DNA from: Thermomonas brevis
Lineage (GTDB): Bacteria > Pseudomonadota > Gammaproteobacteria > Xanthomonadales > Xanthomonadaceae
DNA length: 64,000 nt
Direction of reading: 5' to 3'
NCBI RefSeq assembly: GCF_014395425.1
Contig: NZ_CP060711.1
Coordinates: 2,914,001-2,978,000 of the forward strand
Positions 18,222 to 25,950 of the stretch are shown one piece after another. The translations under genes were made by a program, and so were the position numbers. Each line of letters opens with the position of its first letter. The stretch's first letter is position 1. The notes beneath the pieces are model-generated. The model did not search any database and had not been told where the DNA came from. It worked only from the letters and a program-made list of their open reading frames with translations.

Positions 18222-18395
18222 ATGGCACAGCAGCAGAACAACCAGCAGGGCAGCAAGAACGACCGCGACGACAAGAACCAGCAGGACAAGATGCACGCCG
18301 GCCGCCAGGGCAACCCGGATCAGCAGCGCGATTCGCAGGGCCAGTTCACCGAAGGCCGCGGCAAGAACGACGACGGCAACCGCAACAACCGCTGA
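18222..18395 (+). CDS. Small hydrophilic Gln/Asn/Asp-rich stress protein
   Basis: A 57-residue protein, MAQQQNNQQGSKNDRDDKN and onward, with almost no hydrophobic residues: Gln, Asn, Asp, Lys, Arg and Gly dominate. Such proteins are predicted to be fully disordered and resemble the hydrophilic KGG-type or hydrophilin stress proteins. No catalytic function is expected. AAGGAG sits seven bases before the ATG. It is first of a two-gene set with the gene at 18457, and a 12-bp GC hairpin (18402-18435) lies between them. It resembles the 58-residue protein at 31973 in composition and in having a -24/-12 site upstream. Confidence 0.72.
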   Translation: MAQQQNNQQGSKNDRDDKNQQDKMHAGRQGNPDQQRDSQGQFTEGRGKNDDGNRNNR

Positions 18396-18401
18396 CGCCG
18401 T

Positions 18402-18435
18402 GCGCCGGGCGGACGCTCGCGCCTCCGCCCGGCGC
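18402..18435. other. Strong intergenic hairpin
   Basis: A perfect 12-bp GC-rich stem (18402-18413 with 18424-18435) and a 10-base loop. No T-run follows, so it is more likely a processing or attenuation structure between the two small stress genes than a terminator. Confidence 0.6.
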
Positions 18436-18456
18436 GCTCACTTCTCGGAGACCGCA

Positions 18457-18762
18457 ATGAACGACATGTATTCGCGGGACGAGTACACGAACGGGTTCAG
18501 GTCGACTTATCAGGACGCGTCGTATTACAAGTCCGGCCGGAGCTGGGACGACTACGAGCCGGCCTACCACTACGGCTACGACCGCTACGGCGAACTGCGC
18601 GGCCGCCGCTGGAACGACGTCGAGAACGATCTGGAATCGGGCTGGGAACAGGCCAAGGCCAAGAGCCGTCTGGCCTGGGCCGAAGCCAGGGATGCAGTGC
18701 GCGAAGGCTGGCACAAGCTGGAACGGGCGATGCCCGGCGATGCGGATCACGATGGACGTTAG
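18457..18762 (+). CDS. Conserved hypothetical stress-associated protein (YGY..R..GRR.dDVE.dL..W family)
   Basis: A 101-residue acidic, Tyr-rich protein. The core YEPAYHYGYDRYGELRGRRW, followed by NDVENDLESGWEQAK and a WAEARDAVREGWHKL helix, is a pattern I recognise from conserved proteobacterial proteins encoded beside BON-domain, KGG and catalase genes. Its function is unknown. Aromatic residues are concentrated in the N-terminal third, while the C-terminal half is a predicted amphipathic helix. It ends 105 bases before a strong terminator at 18868 and is likely co-transcribed with the hydrophilic gene upstream. Confidence 0.72.
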   Translation: MNDMYSRDEYTNGFRSTYQDASYYKSGRSWDDYEPAYHYGYDRYGELRGRRWNDVENDLESGWEQAKAKSRLAWAEARDAVREGWHKLERAMPGDADHDGR

Positions 18763-18867
18763 CCCAGCGCAACGCAGGCGAAGGAACGCCGGATAGTGCG
18801 GTTGCGGTTGTCCCGACGGAAGCCGCCGCCTCCTCGCCGCACGCAAGGTGCAGGGACCGCACCTGAC

Positions 18868-18900
18868 GCCCGCCACGCCTCCAGGCGTGGCGGGCTTTTA
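18868..18900 (+). terminator. Rho-independent terminator
   Basis: Perfect 12-bp stem GCCCGCCACGCC/GGCGTGGCGGGC (18868-18879 with 18884-18895), loop TCCA, then TTTT. It ends the small stress-gene operon; the stem is symmetric, but no T-run serves the minus strand. Confidence 0.93.
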
Positions 18901-18988
18901 TCTGTACGAGGAAAGCGGATGCGCATGCGGCGCGCACCGCTTGCCGCGTGGCGCGAAGCCTCCGTCGAAGGAGGCTCCGCATGGCGGA

Positions 18989-19420
18989 TCAGTGCGGCAA
19001 TCCCGGCTTGGACACGTGCGTGACCACTTCGGCGGTGGCCGCGTCCTTGCCGGCGCGGGCCAGGTCGGCGATGGAGACGATGCCGGACAGCCTGCCGTCG
19101 CCGTCCACGATCGCGACCCGGCGGATCTTCTCGATCTCCATCAGATTGGTGCAGTCGTAGAGGCTGCTGTCGGCGTTGACCGTCTTGCACGGCGCGCTCA
19201 TGGCGTCGCCGGCGACGGTGTTCTGGTCGAAGCGGCCGGCGGCCACGATGCGCACCGCCACGTCGCGGTCGGTGACGAAGCCCAGCGGCTTGCCGTCCAT
19301 GTCGACGACGGGAATGCCGCCGCAATCGTGGTCGATCATCAGCCGCGCCACCGCGTGCAGCGGCGTGTCGATGCGGCAGCAGGCGGGATTCGGGGTCATC
19401 ACGGAACTGACGGTCTGCAT
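18989..19420 (-). CDS. Tandem CBS-domain protein
   Basis: A 143-residue protein made of two CBS motifs (about residues 7-60 and 72-128). Together they form a Bateman module that binds adenosine nucleotides. Visible marks are VMTPNPACCRIDTPL, GGIPVVDMDGKPLGFVTDRD, AMSAPCKTVNADSSLYDC and RRVAIVDGDGRLSGIVSIADLA. No enzyme or channel domain is attached, so it probably acts as a free energy or redox sensor, as similar stress-induced stand-alone CBS proteins do. AAGGAGG lies eight bases before ATG 19420. It is divergent from the ferritin-like gene. The Cys-Cys pair in the first domain is notable. Confidence 0.88.
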   Translation of the reverse strand: MQTVSSVMTPNPACCRIDTPLHAVARLMIDHDCGGIPVVDMDGKPLGFVTDRDVAVRIVAAGRFDQNTVAGDAMSAPCKTVNADSSLYDCTNLMEIEKIRRVAIVDGDGRLSGIVSIADLARAGKDAATAEVVTHVSKPGLPH

Positions 19421-19734
19421 GGGTGTCCTCCTTGTGGGGTGTGCAGCATCGCGCAGCCCGGGTTGCATCGACGTGAACGCTGGAACCCTTGGGCGCGCTC
19501 GCTTTCAGGGCGTCCGGCGATGCGCGGGGAAGCGCGTAATCGATGCGCGCCGATGCAGGCAATGCATGGCCGCGCGCGGGCGAACGGCGCCGGGACGGGC
19601 GTTCACGGCTGGCACGGTATTTGCGCCAACACCGGAGACGCGGGCCCGCAACTGGACGACAGCCCGGCCGCGTTGACCGCGCGTACACGCGCCTCGTTTT
19701 ACAACGAACGACGCCCCCCACGAGGAGATCCACC
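19421..19734. other. Divergent intergenic region (314 bases)
   Basis: The region separates the CBS gene (minus) from the ferritin-like gene (plus). It contains a near-consensus -24/-12 promoter for the plus strand at 19610-19625, several short GCGCG palindromes around 19524-19570, and ribosome-binding sites at both ends. No small gene is convincing. No -24/-12 site was found facing the CBS gene. Confidence 0.6.
19610..19625 (+). promoter_or_regulatory. Near-perfect sigma-54 (-24/-12) promoter
   Basis: TGGCACGGTATTTGC matches the consensus TGGCACG-N4-TTGC. GG at 19611-19612 and GC at 19623-19624 are separated by exactly 10 bases. It lies 110 bases before the ferritin-like gene and would also read into ligD. 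An RpoN-type promoter needs an activator such as the one encoded at 27945. Confidence 0.78.
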
Positions 19735-20337
19735 ATGGCCAAGAAGGTCGAGAGCAGCCAGGTCCACGAATTGCTGTTGCAGGCGCTGGAGACGGAACGC
19801 GGCGGTATCCGGATCTACACCGCCGCCGTGCAGGCGGCGCAGAACGACGACCTGCGCAAGGAGTGGGAGCACTACCTGGAACAGACGCGCAACCACGAGC
19901 GCGTGCTGACCAACGTGTTCGCGGAACTCGGCATGGATACCGAGGAATCCAGCCCCGGCCGCGAGGTGGTGGCCGGTCTCGGCAAGGCGTTGGTGGGCTC
20001 GATCGAGTCGGCGATGGCGAAGGCCGATCCGGCCGGTGCCGAGCTGGTCGCCGCCGAATGCGTGGTGCTGGCGGAAACCAAGGACCACCAGAACTGGGAG
20101 CTGATCGGCAAGGTCGCCGAGGCCGGCGGCGCCGGCGCGAAGGTGCTGAAGCAGGCGGTCGAAGCGGTGGAGCACGAGGAGGACGAGCACCTCTACCACA
20201 CCAAGGGCTGGTGCCGCGAACTGTGGATCCAGTCGCTCGGCATGCCGGCCGTGCTGCCGCCGCCGGAGGAAGTGAAGAAGGTGCAGACCGCGATCGGCGC
20301 GGCGCGCGCCGAGCACGCGCGCGACCAGATGATGTGA
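19735..20337 (+). CDS. Ferritin-like (rubrerythrin/DUF-type) stress protein
   Basis: A 200-residue helical protein. The first helices (ELLLQALETERGGIRIYTAAV, then WEHYLEQTRNHERVL) and later ones (LVAAECVVLAETKDHQNWEL and VEHEEDEHLYHTKGW) place Glu and His residues as E...(25-30)...ExxH pairs, the di-iron ligand arrangement of ferritin-like four-helix bundles. Iron storage or peroxide reduction is therefore plausible; the exact family is not known to me. CGAGGAGA lies about six bases before the ATG. The ligD gene starts 13 bases after its stop, so both are likely driven by the sigma-54 site at 19610. Confidence 0.8.
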   Translation: MAKKVESSQVHELLLQALETERGGIRIYTAAVQAAQNDDLRKEWEHYLEQTRNHERVLTNVFAELGMDTEESSPGREVVAGLGKALVGSIESAMAKADPAGAELVAAECVVLAETKDHQNWELIGKVAEAGGAGAKVLKQAVEAVEHEEDEHLYHTKGWCRELWIQSLGMPAVLPPPEEVKKVQTAIGAARAEHARDQMM

Positions 20338-20350
20338 CGACGCGCGCGGC

Positions 20351-22864
20351 GTGAGCCTCGTCGACTACCGGCGCAAGCGCGAGTTCTCGAAGACGCGGGA
20401 ACCCGCGCCCGGTCGCGCCGCCGCGCACGGCAAGCGCGCGATCTTCGTGGTGCAGCTGCACCACGCCTCGCGCCGCCACTACGACTTCCGCCTGCAGGTC
20501 GGCAACGTGCTCAAGAGCTGGGCGGTGCCGAAGGGGCCGAGCTACGACCCGGCGGTCAAGCGGATGGCGGTGGAGGTCGAAGACCATCCGCTGGCCTATG
20601 CCGGCTTCGAGGGCGAGATCCCGAAAGGCCAGTACGGCGGCGGCCACGTCGCGCGCTTCGACCAGGGCTACTGGTCCACCGAGGGCGACGCCGAGGCGCA
20701 ATTGGCCAAGGGCCATCTGCGCTTCGAGCTGTTCGGCGACAAGCTCAAGGGCGGCTGGCATCTGGTGCGTTCCGGCAAGCCGGGCCGGCAGGTGCAGTGG
20801 CTGCTGTTCAAGGACCGCGACGGCCATGCCGGCACGCTGGAGGCGGACGATCTGCTCGGCGACGTCACCAAGGCGCCGGCCGAAGACGTCAAGCGCGCCG
20901 GCGCGGGCAAGCCGGCGAAGGCGCGCAAGACGTCCGCGCCGCCGGCCAAGGCCCGGCGCAAGCGCGACTGGTCGAAGCGCGCGCTGCAACTGCCGGGCGC
21001 GAAGAAAGCGCGCTTCCGCGGCGGCTTCTTCGCCCCGCAATTGGCGCGCCTCGGCGACGCGCCGCCGCAGGGCCCGGAGTGGCTGCACGAGCTCAAGTGG
21101 GACGGCTACCGCCTGCTGGTCGCGGTGGTCGACGGCAAGGCGCGGCTGTATTCGCGCAACGCGCTGGACTGGACGCCGAAGCTGCCGGAGATCGTGGCCG
21201 CGGTCGAGGCGCTGAAGCTGGACAGCGCCGCGCTCGATGGCGAACTGATCGCCGGCCGCGGCACCAAGGACGACTTCAACCTGCTGCAGGCGACTCTGGC
21301 CGGCGAGAAGAACGCCAGCCTGTCGCTGGTGCTGTTCGACCTGCTGCACCTGGATGGCGTGGACGTGTCCGCCGCGCCGCTGGCCGCGCGCAAGGCGCTG
21401 CTGGAAGCCGTGCTGGGCACGCCGCCGCCGCACCTGGCATACAGCTCGCACATCGCAGGCGAGGGCGAGCGCGCCTGGCAGCTGGCGCGCGAGCAGGGCT
21501 TCGAGGGCATCGTGTCCAAGCGCGCCGACCGCGCCCATCACACGGGCCGTTCGCCGGAATGGCGCAAGACCAAGCATGTGCTCGCCGACGAATTCGCGGT
21601 GGTCGGCTACACCGCGCCGAAGGGCAGCCGCGTCGGCATCGGCGCGCTGCTGCTGGCGGCGCCGGAGGGGCGCGGCTGGCGCTACGTCGGGCGGATGGGC
21701 AGCGGCTTCGGCGATGCGCTGCTGCTGCAGCTCGCGAAGCGATTGGGCGAAGGCCGGCGCGAGCCGACCGCGCGGGTGGACGTGCCCGACCCGGAGCTGC
21801 GCCGCGCGCGCTGGGTCGCGCCGGAGATCGTGGTCGAGGCGTTCTACCGCGGCATCGGCGGCAACGGGCTGCTGCGGCAGGCGTCGCTGAAGGCGGTACG
21901 CTCCGACAAATCCGCGTCCGACCTGCGCGACAGCGACCGCGCGCCGGCACGCGCCGCAAGCGAGGGCAGGGCCATGAACGCGACGGAAGCGGCGGACGAC
22001 ATCGCCATCACCCATCCGGAGCGGGTGGTGTTTCCCGAGGACGGCATCCGCAAGCAGGACATCGCCGACTACTACCGCGCCATGGCGCGCTGGCTGTTGC
22101 CGGAGATCGCCGGCCGGCCGCTGTCGATCGTGCGCTGCCCGCAGGGCGCGGGCCGGCCCTGCTTCTTCCAGAAGCATCACGGCGCGGGGATGCGCCACGT
22201 GGACAGCGTCCGGCTGCGCGAGGAATCCGGCGAGCAGGAGGACTACCTGGTGGTGCGCGACGAGGCCGCATTGATGGAACTGGTGCAGTTCAATGCGCTG
22301 GAGTTCCATCCCTGGGGCGCGAAGGCGGACGCGCCCGAGCTGGCCGACCGCCTCGTGTTCGATCTCGATCCCGGCCCGGACGTGCCGTGGAAGGAGGTGG
22401 TCGCGGCGGCGCGCACGGTGCGCGCGCGGCTGGCGGAACTGCACCTCGAAAGCTGGCTGCGCACCTCCGGCGGCAAGGGCCTGCACGTGGTGGTGCCGCT
22501 GCGGCCGGCCTGCCCGTGGGAGCAGGCCAAGGCGTTCGCGCACGGCTTCGCCGACGCGCTGGCCGCCTCGGAGCCGCTGAAGTTCCTCGCCACCGCGTCC
22601 AAGCGGCTGCGCAAGGGCCGGATCTTCGTGGACTACCTGCGCAACGGCCGCGGCGCGACCAGCGTGGCCTCGTTCTCGCTGCGCGCGCGGCCGGGCGCGC
22701 CGGTGGCGATGCCGCTGCGCTGGGAGGAGCTGGGGCGGTTGAAGAGCGCGGCGCAGTTCACCCTGCGCAACGCGCCGGCGCGGATGCGGCGGCTGCGCGC
22801 GCATCCGTGGGAAGGGATCGACAAGGTGAAGCAGGATCTGTCCTGGCTCGACGCGCGTAGCTGA
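20351..22864 (+). CDS. ligD: Multifunctional ATP-dependent DNA ligase D (NHEJ)
   Basis: Repairs double-strand breaks by non-homologous end joining together with Ku. The 837-residue protein has the Pseudomonas-type order. First is a 3'-phosphoesterase domain (about 1-170, with HHASRRHYDFRLQ and GHVARFDQGYW). Next is the ligase domain (about 225-525, with the AMP-accepting Lys in ELKWDGYRL, and DGEL, and GFEGIVSKR). Last is the primase-polymerase domain (about 545-837, with DLDPGPDVPW, SGGKGLHVVVPL and FVDYLRN). Basic Ala/Lys/Pro-rich linkers separate the domains. Translation starts at GTG 20351. The matching ku gene lies 11 kb downstream at 33894 rather than adjacent. Confidence 0.95.
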   Translation: MSLVDYRRKREFSKTREPAPGRAAAHGKRAIFVVQLHHASRRHYDFRLQVGNVLKSWAVPKGPSYDPAVKRMAVEVEDHPLAYAGFEGEIPKGQYGGGHVARFDQGYWSTEGDAEAQLAKGHLRFELFGDKLKGGWHLVRSGKPGRQVQWLLFKDRDGHAGTLEADDLLGDVTKAPAEDVKRAGAGKPAKARKTSAPPAKARRKRDWSKRALQLPGAKKARFRGGFFAPQLARLGDAPPQGPEWLHELKWDGYRLLVAVVDGKARLYSRNALDWTPKLPEIVAAVEALKLDSAALDGELIAGRGTKDDFNLLQATLAGEKNASLSLVLFDLLHLDGVDVSAAPLAARKALLEAVLGTPPPHLAYSSHIAGEGERAWQLAREQGFEGIVSKRADRAHHTGRSPEWRKTKHVLADEFAVVGYTAPKGSRVGIGALLLAAPEGRGWRYVGRMGSGFGDALLLQLAKRLGEGRREPTARVDVPDPELRRARWVAPEIVVEAFYRGIGGNGLLRQASLKAVRSDKSASDLRDSDRAPARAASEGRAMNATEAADDIAITHPERVVFPEDGIRKQDIADYYRAMARWLLPEIAGRPLSIVRCPQGAGRPCFFQKHHGAGMRHVDSVRLREESGEQEDYLVVRDEAALMELVQFNALEFHPWGAKADAPELADRLVFDLDPGPDVPWKEVVAAARTVRARLAELHLESWLRTSGGKGLHVVVPLRPACPWEQAKAFAHGFADALAASEPLKFLATASKRLRKGRIFVDYLRNGRGATSVASFSLRARPGAPVAMPLRWEELGRLKSAAQFTLRNAPARMRRLRAHPWEGIDKVKQDLSWLDARS

Positions 22865-22893
22865 TGTCGGGAGCCGGTTGGCTCGGTATCTGG

Positions 22894-22975
22894 ACGCGGA
22901 TCAACGCGGAAAAGGCGGATCAGGCAATAGCCGTTTGCATTCGTCCGATCCGCGTATTTCCGCGTTGATCCGCGT
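22894..22975. repeat. Long inverted repeat between convergent genes
   Basis: Arms at 22894-22921 and 22947-22975 share ACGCGGATCAACGCGGAAA and its complement, with a second GGATC block matching after two or three changes. A 25-base loop separates them. Poly-A follows on the plus strand. It may stop both convergent transcripts or be a dispersed palindrome. Confidence 0.72.
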
Positions 22976-22991
22976 CAAAAAAAGCGTCGCC

Positions 22992-23645
22992 TCAAGTCCC
23001 GGTCTGCGAATGCGGCGCCTCGACCGGCTTGCTCTGCGGCGAATCCTTCTGCCGCAGCCAGATCGACAGCAGCACCAGCGCCAGCACGGCGAGGAATTCG
23101 CTCTGCCAGTTCTGCAAGGACTCGAACCAGAAGCGCGGTTCGCCGAGATAGGCCGGCAGCGTCAGCGGCAGCTCGCCTTTCAGCGCGCGCTCCACGTTAT
23201 CGTCGCGCCAGCTGCCGCACAGGTGCAGCACGAACGAGAGCAGGAACAGCAGGCCGAACGCGATCGCCAGCGAATGCCCGTACAGCGTCTTCCACACGCC
23301 GCCCTTGCGCACCGGCCACGGCGTCGCGCCCGGATCGATCTCCGGCTCCTCGTCGGCCGGATCCAGCGGCCGCGATTCCGCCGAGCCCTTCTGTCGCAGC
23401 GACACCGTCAGCAGCACGTACATGCCCATCTGCAGGAATTCGCTTTCCCAGTTCTCGAACACCGCCGAGACGAAATGCCCGCTGTGCAGGTACGCGAGCA
23501 GCGACACGGCCTGCCCGCCGTCCTCGATCAACTGCTGGTTGTAGAGCCGGTGCCCGAACCAGGCCTGCCCGGCCAGCGGCAGCAGGAAGCAGGCCGTCAG
23601 CACCAGCGACAGGCCGTTCCGGATCCAGAAGGTGTCCTTGCGCAT
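22992..23645 (-). CDS. DUF6766-like integral membrane protein
   Basis: A 217-residue membrane protein with at least four hydrophobic helices: LSLVLTACFLLPLAGQAWFG, a second near FLQMGMYVLLTVSLRQKGS, SLAIAFGLLFLLSFVLHLCGS and FLAVLALVLLSIWLRQKDS. Two internally similar halves each end in WLRQK/SLRQKGS, preceded by a W.SEFLQ/W.SEFLA motif, suggesting an internal duplication. Such proteins are annotated DUF6766 in soil bacteria and have no known function. GGAGAGGAG lies before ATG 23645. It follows the ABC1 kinase gene by 23 bases on the same strand, so the two probably form an operon. Confidence 0.75.
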   Translation of the reverse strand: MRKDTFWIRNGLSLVLTACFLLPLAGQAWFGHRLYNQQLIEDGGQAVSLLAYLHSGHFVSAVFENWESEFLQMGMYVLLTVSLRQKGSAESRPLDPADEEPEIDPGATPWPVRKGGVWKTLYGHSLAIAFGLLFLLSFVLHLCGSWRDDNVERALKGELPLTLPAYLGEPRFWFESLQNWQSEFLAVLALVLLSIWLRQKDSPQSKPVEAPHSQTGT

Positions 23646-23668
23646 GCGTCCGTCTCCTCTCCGGTCGA

Positions 23669-25333
23669 TCAGGGCCGCGGCGCGCTGCGGTCGTGCAGCC
23701 AGGCGCCGATCACGATCCACAGGCCGAGCAGGGTCGCGGCGAAGAAGAACCCCAGCGCCAGCGCGGGATAGCCGAACAGGCGCGCGCCGCCGCCGACCCG
23801 CATCATCAGCGCCGAGGCGAGGATCAGCGCGGCCACCACCACGCCGGCGGCGATGCGGTTGGCGATCTTCTGCAGGTTCTCCACCAGCTGCGTTTCCACC
23901 AGCCCGGTCAGCCGCACCTGCAGCCGGTTCTCGCCGAGGATCGACAGCAGCGACTCCACCTGCCGCGGCGCGGCGCGCACCATCGCGTGCAGGTCGTGCG
24001 CGGCGATCGCCACGTGGTTGCGCCCGAACGATTCGCGGACCCGTTCGACGGCGATGCCGGTGAGGTGCTCCTCCATGATCCGGCGCGCGTCCAGCGTCGG
24101 CGCCAGCGCCTGCCGCACCGCCTCCAGCCCGAGCAGCGCGCGCCCGAGCAGGCTCAGCTCCGGCGGCGGGCGCAGCGCGTGCCGCCCGGCGAGGCGGACG
24201 ATGTCCAGCAGCAGGTCGCCTTCGGTGGGCGCGTGCTGCGACACGTAGTCGGACACCACGCGGGCGATGTCGCGGCGGAAGCCCGCGGCGTCGAAGCCGG
24301 GCAGCGGCAGGCCGATCGCCACCGTCTCGTCGGCCACTTCCTCGCCGCGGCCGTCGACCAGCGCGGTGAACATCCGCATCAGCCGCGCCTGCCGTTCCGG
24401 TGAGACCGGCACCAGCAGGCCCAGATCGACCACGGCCAGGCAGCCGTCGGCGGTGATCAGGAAATTGCCCGGATGCGGATCGGCATGGATCTCGCCGTGC
24501 AGCAGGATCTGGTCCAGGTAGGCGCGGATCAGCGCGGCCACCAGCGCCGCGCCGGTTTCCGGATCGGCGCAGCCGGGGACGAGGTGGCGGCCGTGCGCGA
24601 ACTCCATGGTCAGCACGTCGCGGCAGGTGTGGCCGCGGATCGGCTGCGGCACCCACAGCCCGGGATAGCGGCGGAAGTGCGCGGCGAAGCGCCGCTGGTT
24701 GTCGGCTTCGACGCAGTAGTCGAGTTCGTCCTCGAGGCCGCGGCGGAACTCGCCGATCCAGTCGCGGAAGCGCAGCCGGCGGCCGAGCGGGGTGAGGCGG
24801 TCCGCCCAGGCGGCGATGCGCGCGAGCAGATCGAGGTCGCGCAGCATCTCCGCCTCCGCGCCCGGACGCTTCACCTTGACCGCGACCTCGCGCCCGTCGT
24901 GCAGCGTTGCGCGATAGACCTGCGCCAGCGAGGCGCTGCCGACCGGCACCGGGTCGATGCGCAGGAACAGCATCGGCAGCGGCGCGCCCAGCGCGGTTTC
25001 GATGGCCGGCTGGATGCGGCTCCACGGCAGCGGGGTGACGTCGTCGCGCATCCGGCCGAGCGCGCGGACCACGGCGGGCGACAGCCATTCGGCGCGGGTG
25101 GACAGCGCCTGACCGATTTTCACGAAGACCGGGCCGAAGGCTTCCAGTTCGCGGACGAAGGCCTGCGCGACCGCATCCGCCCGCGGCTCCGGCAGATCGG
25201 GCTTGCCGGTGCCGAGCGCGCCCAGCCGCCAGTAACGGAACAGGAACCGCACCACCCGCCAGCCGCGCGAGAACGTGCCGGTGGCCGGTGCGTGCGGTTG
25301 GACGTGGGCGTCTTGAAGAGGCTGCGCGTTCAT
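23669..25333 (-). CDS. ABC1/UbiB-family atypical kinase, membrane-bound
   Basis: A 554-residue protein of the ABC1 (AarF/UbiB/ADCK) kinase-like family, whose members support quinone synthesis or lipid metabolism through an ATPase activity. Hallmarks are the KxGQ motif in FVKIGQALSTR, the Ala-rich loop with SASLAQVYRA, the lysine in VAVKVKRPG, the QTD-equivalent region ELDYCVEADNQRRF, DPHPGNFLI and the metal Asp in VVDLGLL. Two hydrophobic helices at the end (AAGVVVAALILASALMM and ALALGFFFAATLLGLWIVIGA) anchor it in the membrane. It is not next to ubiE or ubiJ, so this is likely the stress-island paralogue rather than the housekeeping UbiB. Confidence 0.88.
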   Translation of the reverse strand: MNAQPLQDAHVQPHAPATGTFSRGWRVVRFLFRYWRLGALGTGKPDLPEPRADAVAQAFVRELEAFGPVFVKIGQALSTRAEWLSPAVVRALGRMRDDVTPLPWSRIQPAIETALGAPLPMLFLRIDPVPVGSASLAQVYRATLHDGREVAVKVKRPGAEAEMLRDLDLLARIAAWADRLTPLGRRLRFRDWIGEFRRGLEDELDYCVEADNQRRFAAHFRRYPGLWVPQPIRGHTCRDVLTMEFAHGRHLVPGCADPETGAALVAALIRAYLDQILLHGEIHADPHPGNFLITADGCLAVVDLGLLVPVSPERQARLMRMFTALVDGRGEEVADETVAIGLPLPGFDAAGFRRDIARVVSDYVSQHAPTEGDLLLDIVRLAGRHALRPPPELSLLGRALLGLEAVRQALAPTLDARRIMEEHLTGIAVERVRESFGRNHVAIAAHDLHAMVRAAPRQVESLLSILGENRLQVRLTGLVETQLVENLQKIANRIAAGVVVAALILASALMMRVGGGARLFGYPALALGFFFAATLLGLWIVIGAWLHDRSAPRP

Positions 25334-25587
25334 CGCCACAGTAGAGCCGCGCGCGGCGGGAAGACGCCGTGAACGCCGGGCATGTCGACGCGATGGAGCC
25401 GGCAGTTCCTGCACGGTCCGGCAAACGTTTCCTGTGTGCGTGTCCGCGCCGGCAACAGTGAAAAAAATGCATGAATGCGAAAAAGATTCGCATTCCCGTC
25501 GAGCCCCGCACGGAATGCCGCGGAATGCTGGCGGGGGTTGGTGGAATGATGAGGAACAGGGGATTCACCGGCAGGGATGGGACGCTC

Positions 25588-25950
25588 ATGCGCGATCTTC
25601 GTGGACTCCGTGTGCTCGTGGTGGAACCCGACAGGACGCTGGCCTCCGTCCTCGAGGAGGCGCTGATTCTGGCGGGCGCGCGGGTCGTCGACGTCTGCGC
25701 GGACATGGCGGAGGCCGGACGCATGCGTGCGCCGGAAGGATCGGATGCGATGGTGGTGGGGACGCGCTCCCACCAGGATCCCGCACTGGCCGCAAGAACC
25801 GCACAGGCGTGGGGCATCCCGTTCCTGCTGACCTGCGACCAGCCGATGGACATGGCCTCTGCGCGCGCGCGCTGCCTGCCCAAGCCCTTCTGCATCCAGG
25901 ACCTGGTAGAAGGCCTGAACGGCTGCACGTCCATTCACGAGGCGCCATGA
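25588..25950 (+). CDS. Degenerate receiver-domain protein (phosphoacceptor lost)
   Basis: About 120 residues, starting MRDLRGLRVLVVEPDRTLAS; in-frame ATGs at 25471 and 25546 are possible but less protein-like. The fold follows a CheY-type receiver: VLVVEPD for strand 1, helix ASVLEEALILAG, and the conserved C-terminal Lys in CLPKPF. However, the strand-3 phosphoacceptor Asp is missing (SDAMVVGTRSHQ) and only one acidic residue remains in the first loop. It therefore cannot be phosphorylated in the normal way and may act as a decoy or scaffold. Its stop overlaps the histidine kinase start by four bases (ATGA), so the proteins are produced together. Confidence 0.75.
   Translation: MRDLRGLRVLVVEPDRTLASVLEEALILAGARVVDVCADMAEAGRMRAPEGSDAMVVGTRSHQDPALAARTAQAWGIPFLLTCDQPMDMASARARCLPKPFCIQDLVEGLNGCTSIHEAP

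Noticed and set aside
22975..22991. Poly-A run as a terminator T-tract for the minus-strand DUF6766 gene
   Set aside because: On the minus strand the T-run comes before the hairpin, not after it, so it does not form a standard terminator in that direction.
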